Below are positions 6,665 through 15,120 of a stretch of DNA of 33,379 nt, one piece after another. Under the pieces are notes generated by a model. The model was not told where the DNA came from and did no database searches. It worked only from the letters and a program-made list of their open reading frames with translations. This DNA is from Chthoniobacterales bacterium (GTDB lineage: Bacteria > Verrucomicrobiota > Verrucomicrobiia > Chthoniobacterales > JACTMZ01). The first letter of the stretch is position 1. Each line of letters begins with the position of its first letter. The DNA lies in the NCBI GenBank assembly GCA_021463515.1, contig JAJTYZ010000057.1, positions 1 through 33,379 on the forward strand, in the 5' to 3' direction. The position numbers and the translations under genes were made by a program.

Positions 6665-7636
6665 ATGAAGATATTTGTCGCTGGGGGAGCGGGGTATATT
6701 GGAAGTATTTGCGTGGAGCAAATGCTAGATCGTGGGCATGAGGTGGCGGTGTTTGATAATCTGACGGAGGGACATCGTGCGGCGGTGGATTTGCGGGCGA
6801 CGTTTTATGAGGCGGATTTAGGGGATCGTGACGCCGTGGTGCGGGCTATGGGAGAGGCCGCTCCCGATGCGATCATGCACTTTGCAGCCAGTGCTCTTGT
6901 GGGAGAGTCCATGACGAATCCTTCAAAATATTTCCGCAATAACGTGGCCAATGGCATCAATCTCCTCGATGCCATGGTGACCTGGGGCGTCAAAAAGTTC
7001 GTTTTTTCCTCCACGTGCGCCACCTTTGGGATTCCTGAAAAAATGCCGATTGATGAATCCTTGCCTCAGCATCCGATCAATCCTTACGGCGAATCGAAGC
7101 TTATGTTTGAGCGTATGTTGCGGTGGTATGACGAAATACACGGACTGCGTTTTACGGCGTTGCGCTATTTTAATGCGGCCGGTGCTTCTAAAAAATTTGG
7201 TGAAGATCACCGGATTGAGACGCATTTGATTCCTAACATTCTCAAGGTGGCTCTCGGCCAAAAGGAAGCGGTGGAAATCTATGGCACCGATTATCCGACA
7301 CCCGATGGAACTTGCATTCGTGATTATATTCACATTTTAGATTTGGCCGATGCGCATATTCTGGCCTTGGATCGCGAGGAGAGTGACTTTTTTAATATCG
7401 GTACGGGAGGCGGAACGTCCGTGCGCGAGGTGATTGATTGCTGCCGCCGCGTGACGGGGAGAGAGATTGCCGTGGTGGAAAAATCTCGACGCTCAGGCGA
7501 TCCGCCGCGGTTGGTGGCAGGGTCGGAAAAAATTCGTCGTGTGCTGGGTTGGGAACCGCGATTTGAGAGTATCGAAGCGATTGTGACGAGTGCCTGGCAT
7601 TGGCATCAGCAGCATCCGCAGGGATATGGAGATTAA
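6665..7636 (+). CDS. galE: UDP-glucose 4-epimerase
   Basis: A 323-residue extended short-chain dehydrogenase. The NAD-binding 'AGGAGYIGS' glycine motif is at the N-terminus. The catalytic pair is Ser/Thr in 'FSSTCATFG' and Tyr-Lys in 'NPYGESK'. GalE-typical 'LRYFNAAGA' and 'CIRDYIHILDLADAH' follow. It interconverts UDP-glucose and UDP-galactose in the cytosol, supplying sugars for LPS or exopolysaccharide. It is followed after 56 bases by the lptD-like gene, so both may serve the envelope. The likely promoter lies directly upstream at 6630-6658. Length is normal and no defect is seen. Confidence 0.95.
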   Translation: MKIFVAGGAGYIGSICVEQMLDRGHEVAVFDNLTEGHRAAVDLRATFYEADLGDRDAVVRAMGEAAPDAIMHFAASALVGESMTNPSKYFRNNVANGINLLDAMVTWGVKKFVFSSTCATFGIPEKMPIDESLPQHPINPYGESKLMFERMLRWYDEIHGLRFTALRYFNAAGASKKFGEDHRIETHLIPNILKVALGQKEAVEIYGTDYPTPDGTCIRDYIHILDLADAHILALDREESDFFNIGTGGGTSVREVIDCCRRVTGREIAVVEKSRRSGDPPRLVAGSEKIRRVLGWEPRFESIEAIVTSAWHWHQQHPQGYGD

Positions 7637-7692
7637 AGAAACAGCCGATTTGTTTTGCTTCGTACGGCAGGTTTTTTAGGCTTCGAGGGTTC

Positions 7693-9993
7693 ATGCGCAA
7701 ACTTCTGTCAGCCTGCTTCCTTCTTTGGAGCCTTGCAGCTATTTCTCATGCTCAATTCGGGAGCTTCACGGATACACCGATTGAAATTCAAGCGGATGGT
7801 GAAACGCGCTTTGTGGGCGGGGTGGCGGTGGCGGAGGACAACGTTCAAATTCACTACGCCGGCACGGATATTTATACCGACTATGCCGAATATAATCCCG
7901 AGACACGCGAGGTGCTGTTGCTGGGGAATATCCGTATTTATCACGAAGGGCGCATCCTCACGGGGCAACGAGCGGTGTATAATTTGGAGAGCAAAAAAAT
8001 ACGGGCACTCGACTTTGAAGGCGGGGATCAGATCATTAAATTCAGCACCCTGAGCCTGCAAGCACCCACGCTCAAGGAGTTTCGTCCACGGGCCTTGACC
8101 CTTACCACGAGTGACAGCTCCGAACCGGATTACCGGGTGAAAGCAAAAGCGGCGCGTATTTATCCCGATGATCGGGTGATTCTCTCGAATGCGACGCTTT
8201 ACGTGGGAGAGACGCCGGTGTTTTGGTTTCCTTATTTGTATGCGCCGTTGGGGAAAACGGGATGGAAAATTCAACCCGGTTACAACTCCACGTGGGGTGC
8301 CTTTTTGCTTTTGGGCTATCGGTTTCCGCTGACAAGTAAGACCGATGCGATGGCACGCTTTGACTATCGCAGCGAGCGTGGCGTGGGCGTGGGGATTGAC
8401 CTTTCCGCAAATTACGGACCTAAAAATTTGAGCTCGGGAAACTTTCGTGCCTACTACGCCAACGACACCAATCCCGGCACAAACGACACGGCCTTTGATC
8501 GCTCCGATGTGCCGAGCAGCGATCGCTTCATGGTCAATTTCCAAAATCGCCTCGTGGCTAATGAGGATGTTTATGCCACGACGGATATCAATAGCATCAG
8601 CGATCAATACTTTCTTGAGGATTATTATCCTGGAGAGTTTCTTCGCGACCCGCAGCCAGACAACAACCTCTCGCTCAATTGGCTTACGGAAAGCTTTCAG
8701 TTCAACCTGCTCACGCGATGGCAGATGAACAACTGGCAGGAAGTCACGTCGCGACTACCGGAATTTTCATGGACTGCAAAACAGACACGCTTGTTTGGGT
8801 TGCCGATTTTTTACGATGGCTCCACGCGCCTCGGCTATCTCCGCAAACAATATCCATCCGGCCAACAACCACAGTACATCACACAACTTCAAGAAGCAGT
8901 TTTTCGTCCGGGGCTCATGGATTTAAACACCGGAATCCTCAATGGCTATGACGCCTTCCGTTTTGATACTTTCCATCAATTTTCTTATCCGCGCACATAT
9001 TTCGGATGGCTTTCCTTAATTCCGAAAGCCGGATTTCGCGGCACGTACTATGACCGCACAGGAAACTCCACGCTTGTTTCCCTCGGTGAAAGCACGGGAG
9101 GTGGAACGTTTCGTCCGGTCTTTAACATCGGTCTCGAAGGATCATTTAAACTTTCCGCCGTGTATGAAAAACCTCAGTCGAGATTTTTCGGATTGGATGG
9201 GATCAAACATGTCATCCAGCCATTTTTTAATTACGCCTACGTGAATAATGCTGGCACGGCGGCGAATGAAATCCTGCAGTTTGATCAATTGGTTCCTTCG
9301 ACGATTCTTCCGTCGCTCAATTTCCCGCAATTTACGGCGATTGACAGCCTTGATACCTCCAACATTCTTCGGCTTGGCGTTCGTAATCGTCTGCTTACGC
9401 GTCGCGATAATGACACATTTGAGTGGTTTGCGTGGGAAACATTTGGCGATATCAATTTCGATAATCCTTACCAGCAAGATGCCGGGTCATTATCCAACCT
9501 TTACAACAACATCCTTTTCTCTCCAGTGCCGTGGATGGGTGTGGGCTTAGCAACGCAGGTGCCTCTAACCGAACAAGGCTTCACCGATTTCAACACCTAC
9601 GTAACATGGCAGCCAGCTCGCGATTTTTCCTTCATGGTTTTTCAGCGCTATATCGAGAGCAATCCGTATTTTCAGGATGACAGCATAGCAGGTGCCACAG
9701 CGTATTGGCGCATCAATGACAACTGGGCGGCGAGTGCGGGCGCGACTTACGATTTCACTTACAGCACGACACAAACGCAGCGCTATATGTTACATCGTGA
9801 TTTGAGTTCTTGGCTGCTTTCCGCCGGATTTCTTGTCACCGACAATCGCGCGACTTTTGGAGGAACCACCAGTGGTGATGTGAGCGTCGGTTTCCTCCTC
9901 ATGTTGACGCTTAAAGATGCGCCGCAAATTAATTTGCCCTTGGCGTTCGATGTGCTGGGTGCTCAGCAAAACCAGCAGCAGCGCGGGTATTGA
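7693..9993 (+). CDS. lptD: LptD-like outer-membrane LPS assembly protein
   Basis: A 766-residue protein. ATG at 7693 is chosen because it follows a GAGGG ribosome site and opens a signal peptide, 'MRKLLSACFLLWSLAAISHA', with cleavage expected before Gln. Residues about 25-170 form an OstA/LptA-like beta-jellyroll ('VEDNVQIHYAGTDIYTDYAEY'-type repeats). The rest is rich in alternating aromatic and polar strands, as in the LptD barrel. With LptE it would insert lipopolysaccharide into the outer leaflet. No lptE or surA is adjacent. The sequence is divergent from the enterobacterial protein, so the assignment rests on domain order and size. Confidence 0.8.
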   Translation: MRKLLSACFLLWSLAAISHAQFGSFTDTPIEIQADGETRFVGGVAVAEDNVQIHYAGTDIYTDYAEYNPETREVLLLGNIRIYHEGRILTGQRAVYNLESKKIRALDFEGGDQIIKFSTLSLQAPTLKEFRPRALTLTTSDSSEPDYRVKAKAARIYPDDRVILSNATLYVGETPVFWFPYLYAPLGKTGWKIQPGYNSTWGAFLLLGYRFPLTSKTDAMARFDYRSERGVGVGIDLSANYGPKNLSSGNFRAYYANDTNPGTNDTAFDRSDVPSSDRFMVNFQNRLVANEDVYATTDINSISDQYFLEDYYPGEFLRDPQPDNNLSLNWLTESFQFNLLTRWQMNNWQEVTSRLPEFSWTAKQTRLFGLPIFYDGSTRLGYLRKQYPSGQQPQYITQLQEAVFRPGLMDLNTGILNGYDAFRFDTFHQFSYPRTYFGWLSLIPKAGFRGTYYDRTGNSTLVSLGESTGGGTFRPVFNIGLEGSFKLSAVYEKPQSRFFGLDGIKHVIQPFFNYAYVNNAGTAANEILQFDQLVPSTILPSLNFPQFTAIDSLDTSNILRLGVRNRLLTRRDNDTFEWFAWETFGDINFDNPYQQDAGSLSNLYNNILFSPVPWMGVGLATQVPLTEQGFTDFNTYVTWQPARDFSFMVFQRYIESNPYFQDDSIAGATAYWRINDNWAASAGATYDFTYSTTQTQRYMLHRDLSSWLLSAGFLVTDNRATFGGTTSGDVSVGFLLMLTLKDAPQINLPLAFDVLGAQQNQQQRGY

Positions 9994-10028
9994 GGACGTC
10001 ATAATTTTGGGGACGCACACCATTTTTC

Positions 10029-10838
10029 ATGAACCAAGCACCTGTTGCCGTTTTTGATTCCGGCGTTGGTGGGCTCACGGTGGTTAATGCTCTTCGTCGT
10101 GAACTTCCCGATGAAAATATTCTCTATCTCGGCGATACAGCACGTGTTCCCTATGGCGGAAAAACGCAGCGTACGATTGAGCGTTATAGCGAAGAAATTT
10201 CGCGAATGCTTGTCGGTGAAGGCGCGAAAATGATCGTTGTTGCATGCAACACCGCCTCGGCTTTGGCGTTGCCGCACCTTCGCGAGATTTTGTCCGTGGA
10301 TGTTGAAGGCGTGATTGCACCCGGGGTTCGTGCTGCGCTTGCAACCACGCGCTCAGGGCATATAGCCATTATGGGCACGAAAGCCACCATCGGCAGCGGT
10401 GCTTATGAACGTGCCCTGTGCGAAGCACGCTCGGATATTCAGGTGACGAGCGTCCCTTGTCCGTTGCTGGTACCGCTGATTGAGGAGGGTCTCCTCGAGG
10501 ATGAAGTCACCGACATGGTGCTGTCACGTTACCTTGCGCCTTTGCGGGAAAGTGGAGCGGATACTTTGGTGTTGGGATGTACCCATTATCCCTTGTTGGC
10601 GCGTGCAATTTCTCGCTGCGTAGGAGAAAAGCTGACCTTGGTAGATTCTGCCGCAAACTGCGCTCATGCGGTAGCCGAAACGCTAAATAGAAATGGCCTT
10701 CGTGCTTCATCTTCGCAGAGTGGAAAGTTGCGGCTAGGATTTACCGATCCTCCTGATCGCTTCCTCGAAGTGGCCGGTCGCGTTCTCGGCCTTGATACCA
10801 CGGGCGCGGAACTACGCCATGTTCCTCCGCTGGATTGA
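10029..10838 (+). CDS. murI: Glutamate racemase
   Basis: A 269-residue enzyme converting L-glutamate to D-glutamate for peptidoglycan. Both catalytic cysteines are in place: Cys73 in 'VACNTASA' and Cys184 in 'LGCTHYPLL'. The N-terminal 'VFDSGVGGLTV' and 'LGDTARVPYG' are diagnostic of the family. It is cofactor-independent and cytosolic. It lies 35 bases after lptD in the same direction and may be cotranscribed with it. The convergent GNAT gene begins 16 bases downstream. Length is typical and no anomaly is seen. Confidence 0.95.
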   Translation: MNQAPVAVFDSGVGGLTVVNALRRELPDENILYLGDTARVPYGGKTQRTIERYSEEISRMLVGEGAKMIVVACNTASALALPHLREILSVDVEGVIAPGVRAALATTRSGHIAIMGTKATIGSGAYERALCEARSDIQVTSVPCPLLVPLIEEGLLEDEVTDMVLSRYLAPLRESGADTLVLGCTHYPLLARAISRCVGEKLTLVDSAANCAHAVAETLNRNGLRASSSQSGKLRLGFTDPPDRFLEVAGRVLGLDTTGAELRHVPPLD

Positions 10839-10854
10839 AGTGGTGCGATACTGC

Positions 10855-11394
10855 TTAGGCAGCCGCTGTGGCTTCGTGTAGAGGCTGCGACGCTTCCAAC
10901 TTTCCGCCAAACTTTGTGTAAAGAAATTTGGAGGACACGGTGTTCGGACGCGCAAAGCCCAAGGCTTCTTTGGTGCCGTGTTGGCGGAGAGTCTCGAGAG
11001 TGGCACCGAGTAATGCTGCACCAATGCCTCGATTGCGGTATTCGCTGAGGACGCACGGGCCACTCACTAAATGCACGCCCTTATCTTCGGGACACACGAC
11101 GTATGCTGAAGCCGCAATCACGCGGTTGCCGTGTTGAACGAAAAGACAAAAGGTGTCATCGCCAAACACCTTTTTCACATGAGGCAACACAACTTCTTCA
11201 ATATGGTGAGCGCACCCGCTCCAATCCGGATCAAGTTCGTAGCTGGAGCGAATAACGCGAAGTGCCGTGTTGAGATCTGATTTATCGGCGGCGCGAATGA
11301 GGAAGGGCTTGGCAATAGCACTGATTTCCGAGGGAAGCCCGGAAAGATTCCAGCGGAAAAGGCAGAGTTTGGTTGGCTTTGATTTAAAGGCCAT
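10855..11394 (-). CDS. GNAT-family N-acetyltransferase
   Basis: A 179-residue protein with a single GNAT domain from about residue 30. The acetyl-CoA pyrophosphate-binding motif A is visible as 'YRNRGIGAALLGATL', followed by 'FLYTKFGGK' typical of the fold's end. An N-terminal 28-residue extension precedes the domain. The substrate cannot be predicted. It is the last gene of a short minus-strand group with the Nudix gene and a small membrane protein; the gap to the latter is 23 bases. No Shine-Dalgarno sequence is seen before its ATG. Confidence 0.85.
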   Translation of the reverse strand: MAFKSKPTKLCLFRWNLSGLPSEISAIAKPFLIRAADKSDLNTALRVIRSSYELDPDWSGCAHHIEEVVLPHVKKVFGDDTFCLFVQHGNRVIAASAYVVCPEDKGVHLVSGPCVLSEYRNRGIGAALLGATLETLRQHGTKEALGFARPNTVSSKFLYTKFGGKLEASQPLHEATAAA

Positions 11395-11417
11395 GAGTAA
11401 TGAGCGCGAACTAGAAA

Positions 11418-11564
11418 TTAAGAATCAGTTTTGTCGTTGCGAGAGATCCACCAGATGGTTCCCAGAACCGCTGACACCACAACCGCTAGTGATCCAAATC
11501 CCAACATAAAGCGATAAATTGTATTTTGGCGGGTAGAAAAGTCAAACCGATTTCGAGATTCCAA
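11418..11564 (-). CDS. Small single-pass membrane protein (hypothetical)
   Basis: A 48-codon frame running from a TTG inside the 3' end of the Nudix gene to TAA. It reads a charged N-terminus, then 'MLGFGSLAVVVSAVLGTIWW' as one transmembrane helix, then 'ISRNDKTDS'. The membrane segment bounded by charged residues and the fit between the Nudix and GNAT genes argue for a real gene. An internal ATG at 11507 would give a 29-residue version. It resembles no family I recognise. The start is uncertain and the TTG has no strong ribosome site. Confidence 0.45.
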   Translation of the reverse strand: MESRNRFDFSTRQNTIYRFMLGFGSLAVVVSAVLGTIWWISRNDKTDS

Positions 11565-12003
11565 AAAAATCTCTCAATACCTCACGATAAACTCCCTGCT
11601 TCATAGGTGGCGCAAGATATACGGGAAAATCTTTCACGGCAACCCAGCGCAATGCCACAAACTCGCCACAGCTTTGGTGTAAATCGAGTACAGGCAGACC
11701 TTTCTCTCGAAGGCGACAAAGAAAGTAAGTCTGCTCCTGCCCGTAAAATCCACGTGCATCTTTTCCTTTGGGGAAATCGTAACGATAAGGTCCACGTTGT
11801 TCGATGATTTCATAAAACGAAGAGGCCAGCGCAATTTCCTCCAAGACCTCTCGCCTCACGGCATCCTCCAAGCACTCGCTACGATCCACGCCGCCTTGGG
11901 GAAATTGCCAGTTTTCCCGATAATCCGACCGCTGCCCAATGAGCACCAGTCCGTCATGATTTTGCAAAATCGCAGCCACATTGGGGCGATAGCTTTTCTT
12001 CAT
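11542..12003 (-). CDS. rppH: Nudix hydrolase, RppH-like RNA pyrophosphohydrolase
   Basis: The Nudix box is complete: 'GGVDRSECLEDAVRREVLEE' fits GX5EX7REUXEEXGU. It is preceded by RppH-typical 'YRPNVAAIL' and 'WQFPQGGV'. RppH enzymes remove pyrophosphate from the 5' end of mRNA or cleave dinucleoside polyphosphates. I chose ATG at 12003 because the family usually starts near 'MKKSYRPN', giving 153 residues. The frame stays open to ATGs at 12027 and 12126; the longer form would overlap the divergent transporter gene and adds an atypical leader. Its distal end overlaps the small membrane protein frame. Confidence 0.85.
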   Translation of the reverse strand: MKKSYRPNVAAILQNHDGLVLIGQRSDYRENWQFPQGGVDRSECLEDAVRREVLEEIALASSFYEIIEQRGPYRYDFPKGKDARGFYGQEQTYFLCRLREKGLPVLDLHQSCGEFVALRWVAVKDFPVYLAPPMKQGVYREVLRDFFGISKSV

Positions 12004-12081
12004 GAGGGGAGTGTGAAGACGCTCCATTCCTGCCGCAAGCACGGAGGCCGTAGCATAGTGGGTAGCTTCGCCCCGTTCTTG

Positions 12082-12096
12082 TCGCATGAGATGCGA
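12082..12096. promoter_or_regulatory. Palindromic candidate operator upstream of the ABC importer
   Basis: TCGCAT-GAG-ATGCGA is a perfect six-base inverted repeat with a 3-base centre. It lies 17 bases before the importer's GTG start, between a weak TTGTCG (12080-12085 region) and an A-rich TAAAAG that could be the -10. A metal- or cofactor-responsive repressor is plausible. The sequence does not match the Fur or Zur boxes I know. Confidence 0.35.
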
Positions 12097-12113
12097 ATGA
12101 TAAAAGGGAGTTT

Positions 12114-12908
12114 GTGCGGAAGGCATTTTTATTCAGGGTTGTGATGGTAACCACTTTACTGTGCAAAGGCGTCGCCGTTGCCGCAGAGGTGCCGCAACGC
12201 GTCGTGAGCCTTGCGCCTAATCTTACGGGGATGGTGACAGCTCTTGGTGCGGGAAATCGTCTCGTGGGAGTGACGCCATTTTGTCAGGCACCTGCAAATA
12301 TTATTCGTGTAACGGGTGGCATTCAGGCAGAAGCGGAGACAGTGCTGGCTTTGGCACCGGATTTGGTTTTGGTCACGCCATTGACTTCGATGGCAACGCG
12401 ATGGCAGATGGCCCACTTGGGATTGCGTGTTGAAGTTGTGGACATTCAATCCTTGGAAGATATTCGGCGGGCCATGCTGCAATTGGCGCATTGGTTGGGT
12501 GTTGCTGAACCCGCGTTGCCACGTTCTCATGCTTATCCTTCGGTTGGCACCGGCGTGTTGTTGTTTGGCGCGGATACGGGTTACAGCGCGGGGCGGGGAA
12601 CTCATGCGAATGAAATTTTACGTGAGGCAGGGATTTCCAATATCGCGGCAGAGCTTGGTACGCCGTGGCCCATGCTTAATGAGGAGTTTATTTTATCTCG
12701 GGAGCCTGACTGGATTCTGGTGGCAGATTTTGGAAATGCGTCCACCGAAAAAGTTCTCACCATATTGCGCACGCATCCGATTCGACGTTATTTACGAGCG
12801 GTTCGCGAAGGGCGGGTCATTACGGTTCCAGCCTCGGTGTTTTCGGTACCCGGCCCTGCGGCATTGGAAGCGGCACAATCCTTGCACAAAGCCATTTCCA
12901 CTCGATGA
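12114..12908 (+). CDS. Periplasmic substrate-binding protein of a BtuF-like ABC importer
   Basis: A 264-residue class III binding protein. GTG at 12114 is chosen because AAAGGGAG precedes it and it opens a signal peptide ending in 'GVAVAA'. There is no lipobox cysteine, so a soluble periplasmic protein is expected. 'PQRVVSLAPNLTGMVTALGAGNRLVGVT' is the hallmark of the BtuF/FhuD-type family. The gene overlaps the ATPase gene by four bases. Vitamin B12 or another corrinoid is the leading guess; haem or siderophore iron cannot be excluded. No TonB-dependent receptor is nearby to settle the substrate. Confidence 0.85.
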   Translation: MRKAFLFRVVMVTTLLCKGVAVAAEVPQRVVSLAPNLTGMVTALGAGNRLVGVTPFCQAPANIIRVTGGIQAEAETVLALAPDLVLVTPLTSMATRWQMAHLGLRVEVVDIQSLEDIRRAMLQLAHWLGVAEPALPRSHAYPSVGTGVLLFGADTGYSAGRGTHANEILREAGISNIAAELGTPWPMLNEEFILSREPDWILVADFGNASTEKVLTILRTHPIRRYLRAVREGRVITVPASVFSVPGPAALEAAQSLHKAISTR

Positions 12909-13690
12909 AAAACATCGCCGTAAAAGCATTCAAACTATGCGCCGGTTACGAGCGAGAAGATGTTCTGCGATCTGTAAGTTTTGAGCTTCACACCGGGGAA
13001 GTTTTGGGGGTTGTGGGGCCCAATGGGAGCGGCAAGAGCACCTTGCTTCGCGCTCTTACCGGATTGCTTCCTTTGCGCTCGGGAAAAGTGCAAATGCAAG
13101 GACGCGCTCTTCCTTCTCTCAGTGCCAAAGAGCGAGCGCGCCTTTGCGCCGTGCAACCACAAATTGAAATGCCTCTTTTCGATTACAGCGTTCGTGATTT
13201 TGTTTTACTGGGACGTCATCCTCATCGTGCGCTCCTTGGTGCCGCGCATCCCACCGATCACGAGGCTGCAGAACGTGCGCTACGGCGCGCCGGGATGAGC
13301 GAGATGTCAGAACGTAGCATCCGCGCCTTAAGCACGGGGGAATGGCAACGCGCCTTACTTGCGCGGGCTTTAGCGCAAGAAACGCCTTTGCTCTTTCTCG
13401 ACGAACCAGCAGCGCACCTCGATCCCGGGCATCGTTACGCGATCCATCTGCTCCTGCGTCAACTTGCCCATAAAGAAAATCGTGCAGTGCTTTGCATTTC
13501 TCATGATTTAAATCTTGCGGCGGAGTTTTGCGACCGTCTGATGCTCCTTCGCGCCGGATCGGTTTTAGCACTTGGAACGCCCGAGGAAGTTTTGCAGGAA
13601 AAAATTTTGCAGGAACTTTTTGGCTGCGCGGCATTGCGTGTAGCAATCAATCCGCACACCGGACGACCGGGAACCGTTTTTGCATCATGA
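12905..13690 (+). CDS. ABC importer ATPase (BtuD/FecE-like)
   Basis: A 261-residue nucleotide-binding protein. Walker A 'GPNGSGKST' is at residues 38-46, a Q-loop 'AVQPQ' near 82-86, the signature 'LSTGEWQR' at 142-149 and Walker B 'LLFLDEP' near 162-168, followed by the H-loop 'ISHDLN'. The second signature glycine is threonine here, a modest variation from LSGGE. The 'GEWQR' continuation is also found in E. coli BtuD as I recall it. It powers the importer from the cytosolic side. It overlaps both neighbours by ATGA, so the three subunits are translationally coupled. Confidence 0.9.
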   Translation: MKNIAVKAFKLCAGYEREDVLRSVSFELHTGEVLGVVGPNGSGKSTLLRALTGLLPLRSGKVQMQGRALPSLSAKERARLCAVQPQIEMPLFDYSVRDFVLLGRHPHRALLGAAHPTDHEAAERALRRAGMSEMSERSIRALSTGEWQRALLARALAQETPLLFLDEPAAHLDPGHRYAIHLLLRQLAHKENRAVLCISHDLNLAAEFCDRLMLLRAGSVLALGTPEEVLQEKILQELFGCAALRVAINPHTGRPGTVFAS

Positions 13691-14667
13691 GCACCCTCGC
13701 ACGCTTAATTTTATTGGGAGTACTCACTTTGGCGCTCCTCATTATTGCCGTCTGCGTGGGGCCGACATCCTTATTGAATTTTTCCTCGCTATGGCACTTG
13801 CTGCGTGAAGGAGCCTCAACGCCGGAACTTCAACGCGCCTCATTGGTGCTTTGGGAACTACGTTTGCCACGCGTGTTTCTTGCGGCGGGAGTGGGGGCGA
13901 ATCTCGCGCTCGGCGGATTACTTTTGCAGGCGATTTTTCGCAATCCGCTTGCAGAGCCATATCTGCTTGGCCTTTCGTCCGGTGGCGCATTAGCCGCAGT
14001 ATTAGCGTTGGCGGCGGGAATGACTTCCGTAACGTGGCCTGCTTTGGGCGGAAGCCTTGCCGTGGCATTGCTTGTCCTTCTTCTCTGCCGTCATCGAGTG
14101 GCATCCGATCTTCCCTCGTTGTTGTTGGCGGGTGTGGCACTTGGCGCGTTGGCACAGGCTTTCACCACGGCGACTATTCTACGTTTTAATCCGGAAGCTC
14201 TACGTGGGATTCTTTTTTGGCTCATGGGGAGTTTTGCAAATCAAGGTTGGTCGGCTGTTGCACTCGTGCTCCCTACAGCTGTGATAGGATTTATTTTTAC
14301 GCTGTTTTTGCATCGCCCTTTGGACTTGTTGGCCATCGGAGGCGAGAGCGCCCATCACCTCGGCGTCCCCACTCATGCCGTGCAAATTATGGGCATTGCT
14401 CTTGCTGCCGCCTTGGCAGCAGTGACGGTAGCCGTTTGTGGAACGATTGGATTTGTCGGTCTTATGGCACCGCATCTTGCACGCCGCGTTGCAGGTGCGC
14501 CCCATGCGGTGTCTGTACCTGCAAGTCTCCTCCTTGGCGTGATGCTTACCGTAGGCTCCGATCTCGTCGCTCGCACTCTGCTTGTTGGTACAGAACTTCC
14601 CGTGGGCGTCGTTACGGGTGCCCTTGGGTGCATGTTTTTCCTCGCTCTCCTACGGCAAAAGCGATGA
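13687..14667 (+). CDS. FecCD/BtuC-family ABC importer permease
   Basis: A 326-residue, strongly hydrophobic protein with about ten predicted membrane helices. Family markers include 'LRLPRVFLAAGVGANLALGG' near residues 55-75 and 'NPLAEPYLLGLSSGGALAA'. The coupling-helix region 'CGTIGFVGLMAPHLARR' contacts the ATPase. ATG at 13687 overlaps the ATPase stop by four bases. It would form a homodimeric inner-membrane pore for corrinoid, haem or ferric-chelate uptake. Ten bases downstream the OsmC gene starts and may be cotranscribed. Confidence 0.9.
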   Translation: MSTLARLILLGVLTLALLIIAVCVGPTSLLNFSSLWHLLREGASTPELQRASLVLWELRLPRVFLAAGVGANLALGGLLLQAIFRNPLAEPYLLGLSSGGALAAVLALAAGMTSVTWPALGGSLAVALLVLLLCRHRVASDLPSLLLAGVALGALAQAFTTATILRFNPEALRGILFWLMGSFANQGWSAVALVLPTAVIGFIFTLFLHRPLDLLAIGGESAHHLGVPTHAVQIMGIALAAALAAVTVAVCGTIGFVGLMAPHLARRVAGAPHAVSVPASLLLGVMLTVGSDLVARTLLVGTELPVGVVTGALGCMFFLALLRQKR

Positions 14668-14677
14668 CCATGGGCGC

Positions 14678-15091
14678 ATGGTAAAAGTTTCCATACGTTA
14701 CGATGGCGCTTTGCGTTGTACGGCGCAGCATGAGCCTTCAGGATCAAAGTTAAGCACCGATGCCCCGGTGGATAATCATGGCAAAGGAGAACTATTTTCT
14801 CCCACAGACCTCGTAGGAACAGCTCTTGGCTCGTGCATGGCGACGGTAATGGGCATTGTTGCAGACCATCACGCGGTGGATTTGAGTGGGATGAAAATTG
14901 AAATCACGAAGGAAATGTCCGACAACGCGCCACGCCGTATTGCGCGACTCGCCGCAGATGTTCACATCCCGCTCGCCTCGGACCATCCGCAGCGAGCATC
15001 CTTGGAACGAGCCGCCCTTACATGCCCCGTCCTGCGTAGTTTAAATCCGAGCATTGAAACACCTGTGGAGTTCCATTGGAGGCATGAGTAA
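14678..15091 (+). CDS. OsmC-family peroxiredoxin-like protein
   Basis: A 137-residue protein with the OsmC/Ohr fold. The two redox cysteines are visible in '[11 protein letters not shown]' and 'LTCPVLRSL'. Members reduce organic hydroperoxides in the cytosol; whether this one is OsmC, Ohr or the YhfA-like branch is unclear. ATG at 14678 is the natural start. The frame stays open upstream, but that part overlaps the permease gene. It is ten bases after the permease, so it may share its mRNA. The hisG start is 29 bases downstream. Confidence 0.85.
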   Translation: MVKVSIRYDGALRCTAQHEPSGSKLSTDAPVDNHGKGELFSPTDLVGTALGSCMATVMGIVADHHAVDLSGMKIEITKEMSDNAPRRIARLAADVHIPLASDHPQRASLERAALTCPVLRSLNPSIETPVEFHWRHE

Positions 15092-15120
15092 ACTCACGGA
15101 ACTTTTGCCTCATTTTTTCT

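Noticed and set aside
7708-8607. 299-residue open frame on the minus strand inside the lptD gene
   Set aside because: It lies fully antisense to a recognisable exported protein, has no family text and its composition is that of a mirrored coding frame.
12004-12113. Cobalamin riboswitch before the BtuF-like gene
   Set aside because: The space is only about 110 bases and no B12-box-like sequence is visible.
13119-13646. 175-residue minus-strand frame inside the ABC ATPase gene
   Set aside because: It is antisense to a complete ATPase with all nucleotide-binding motifs.
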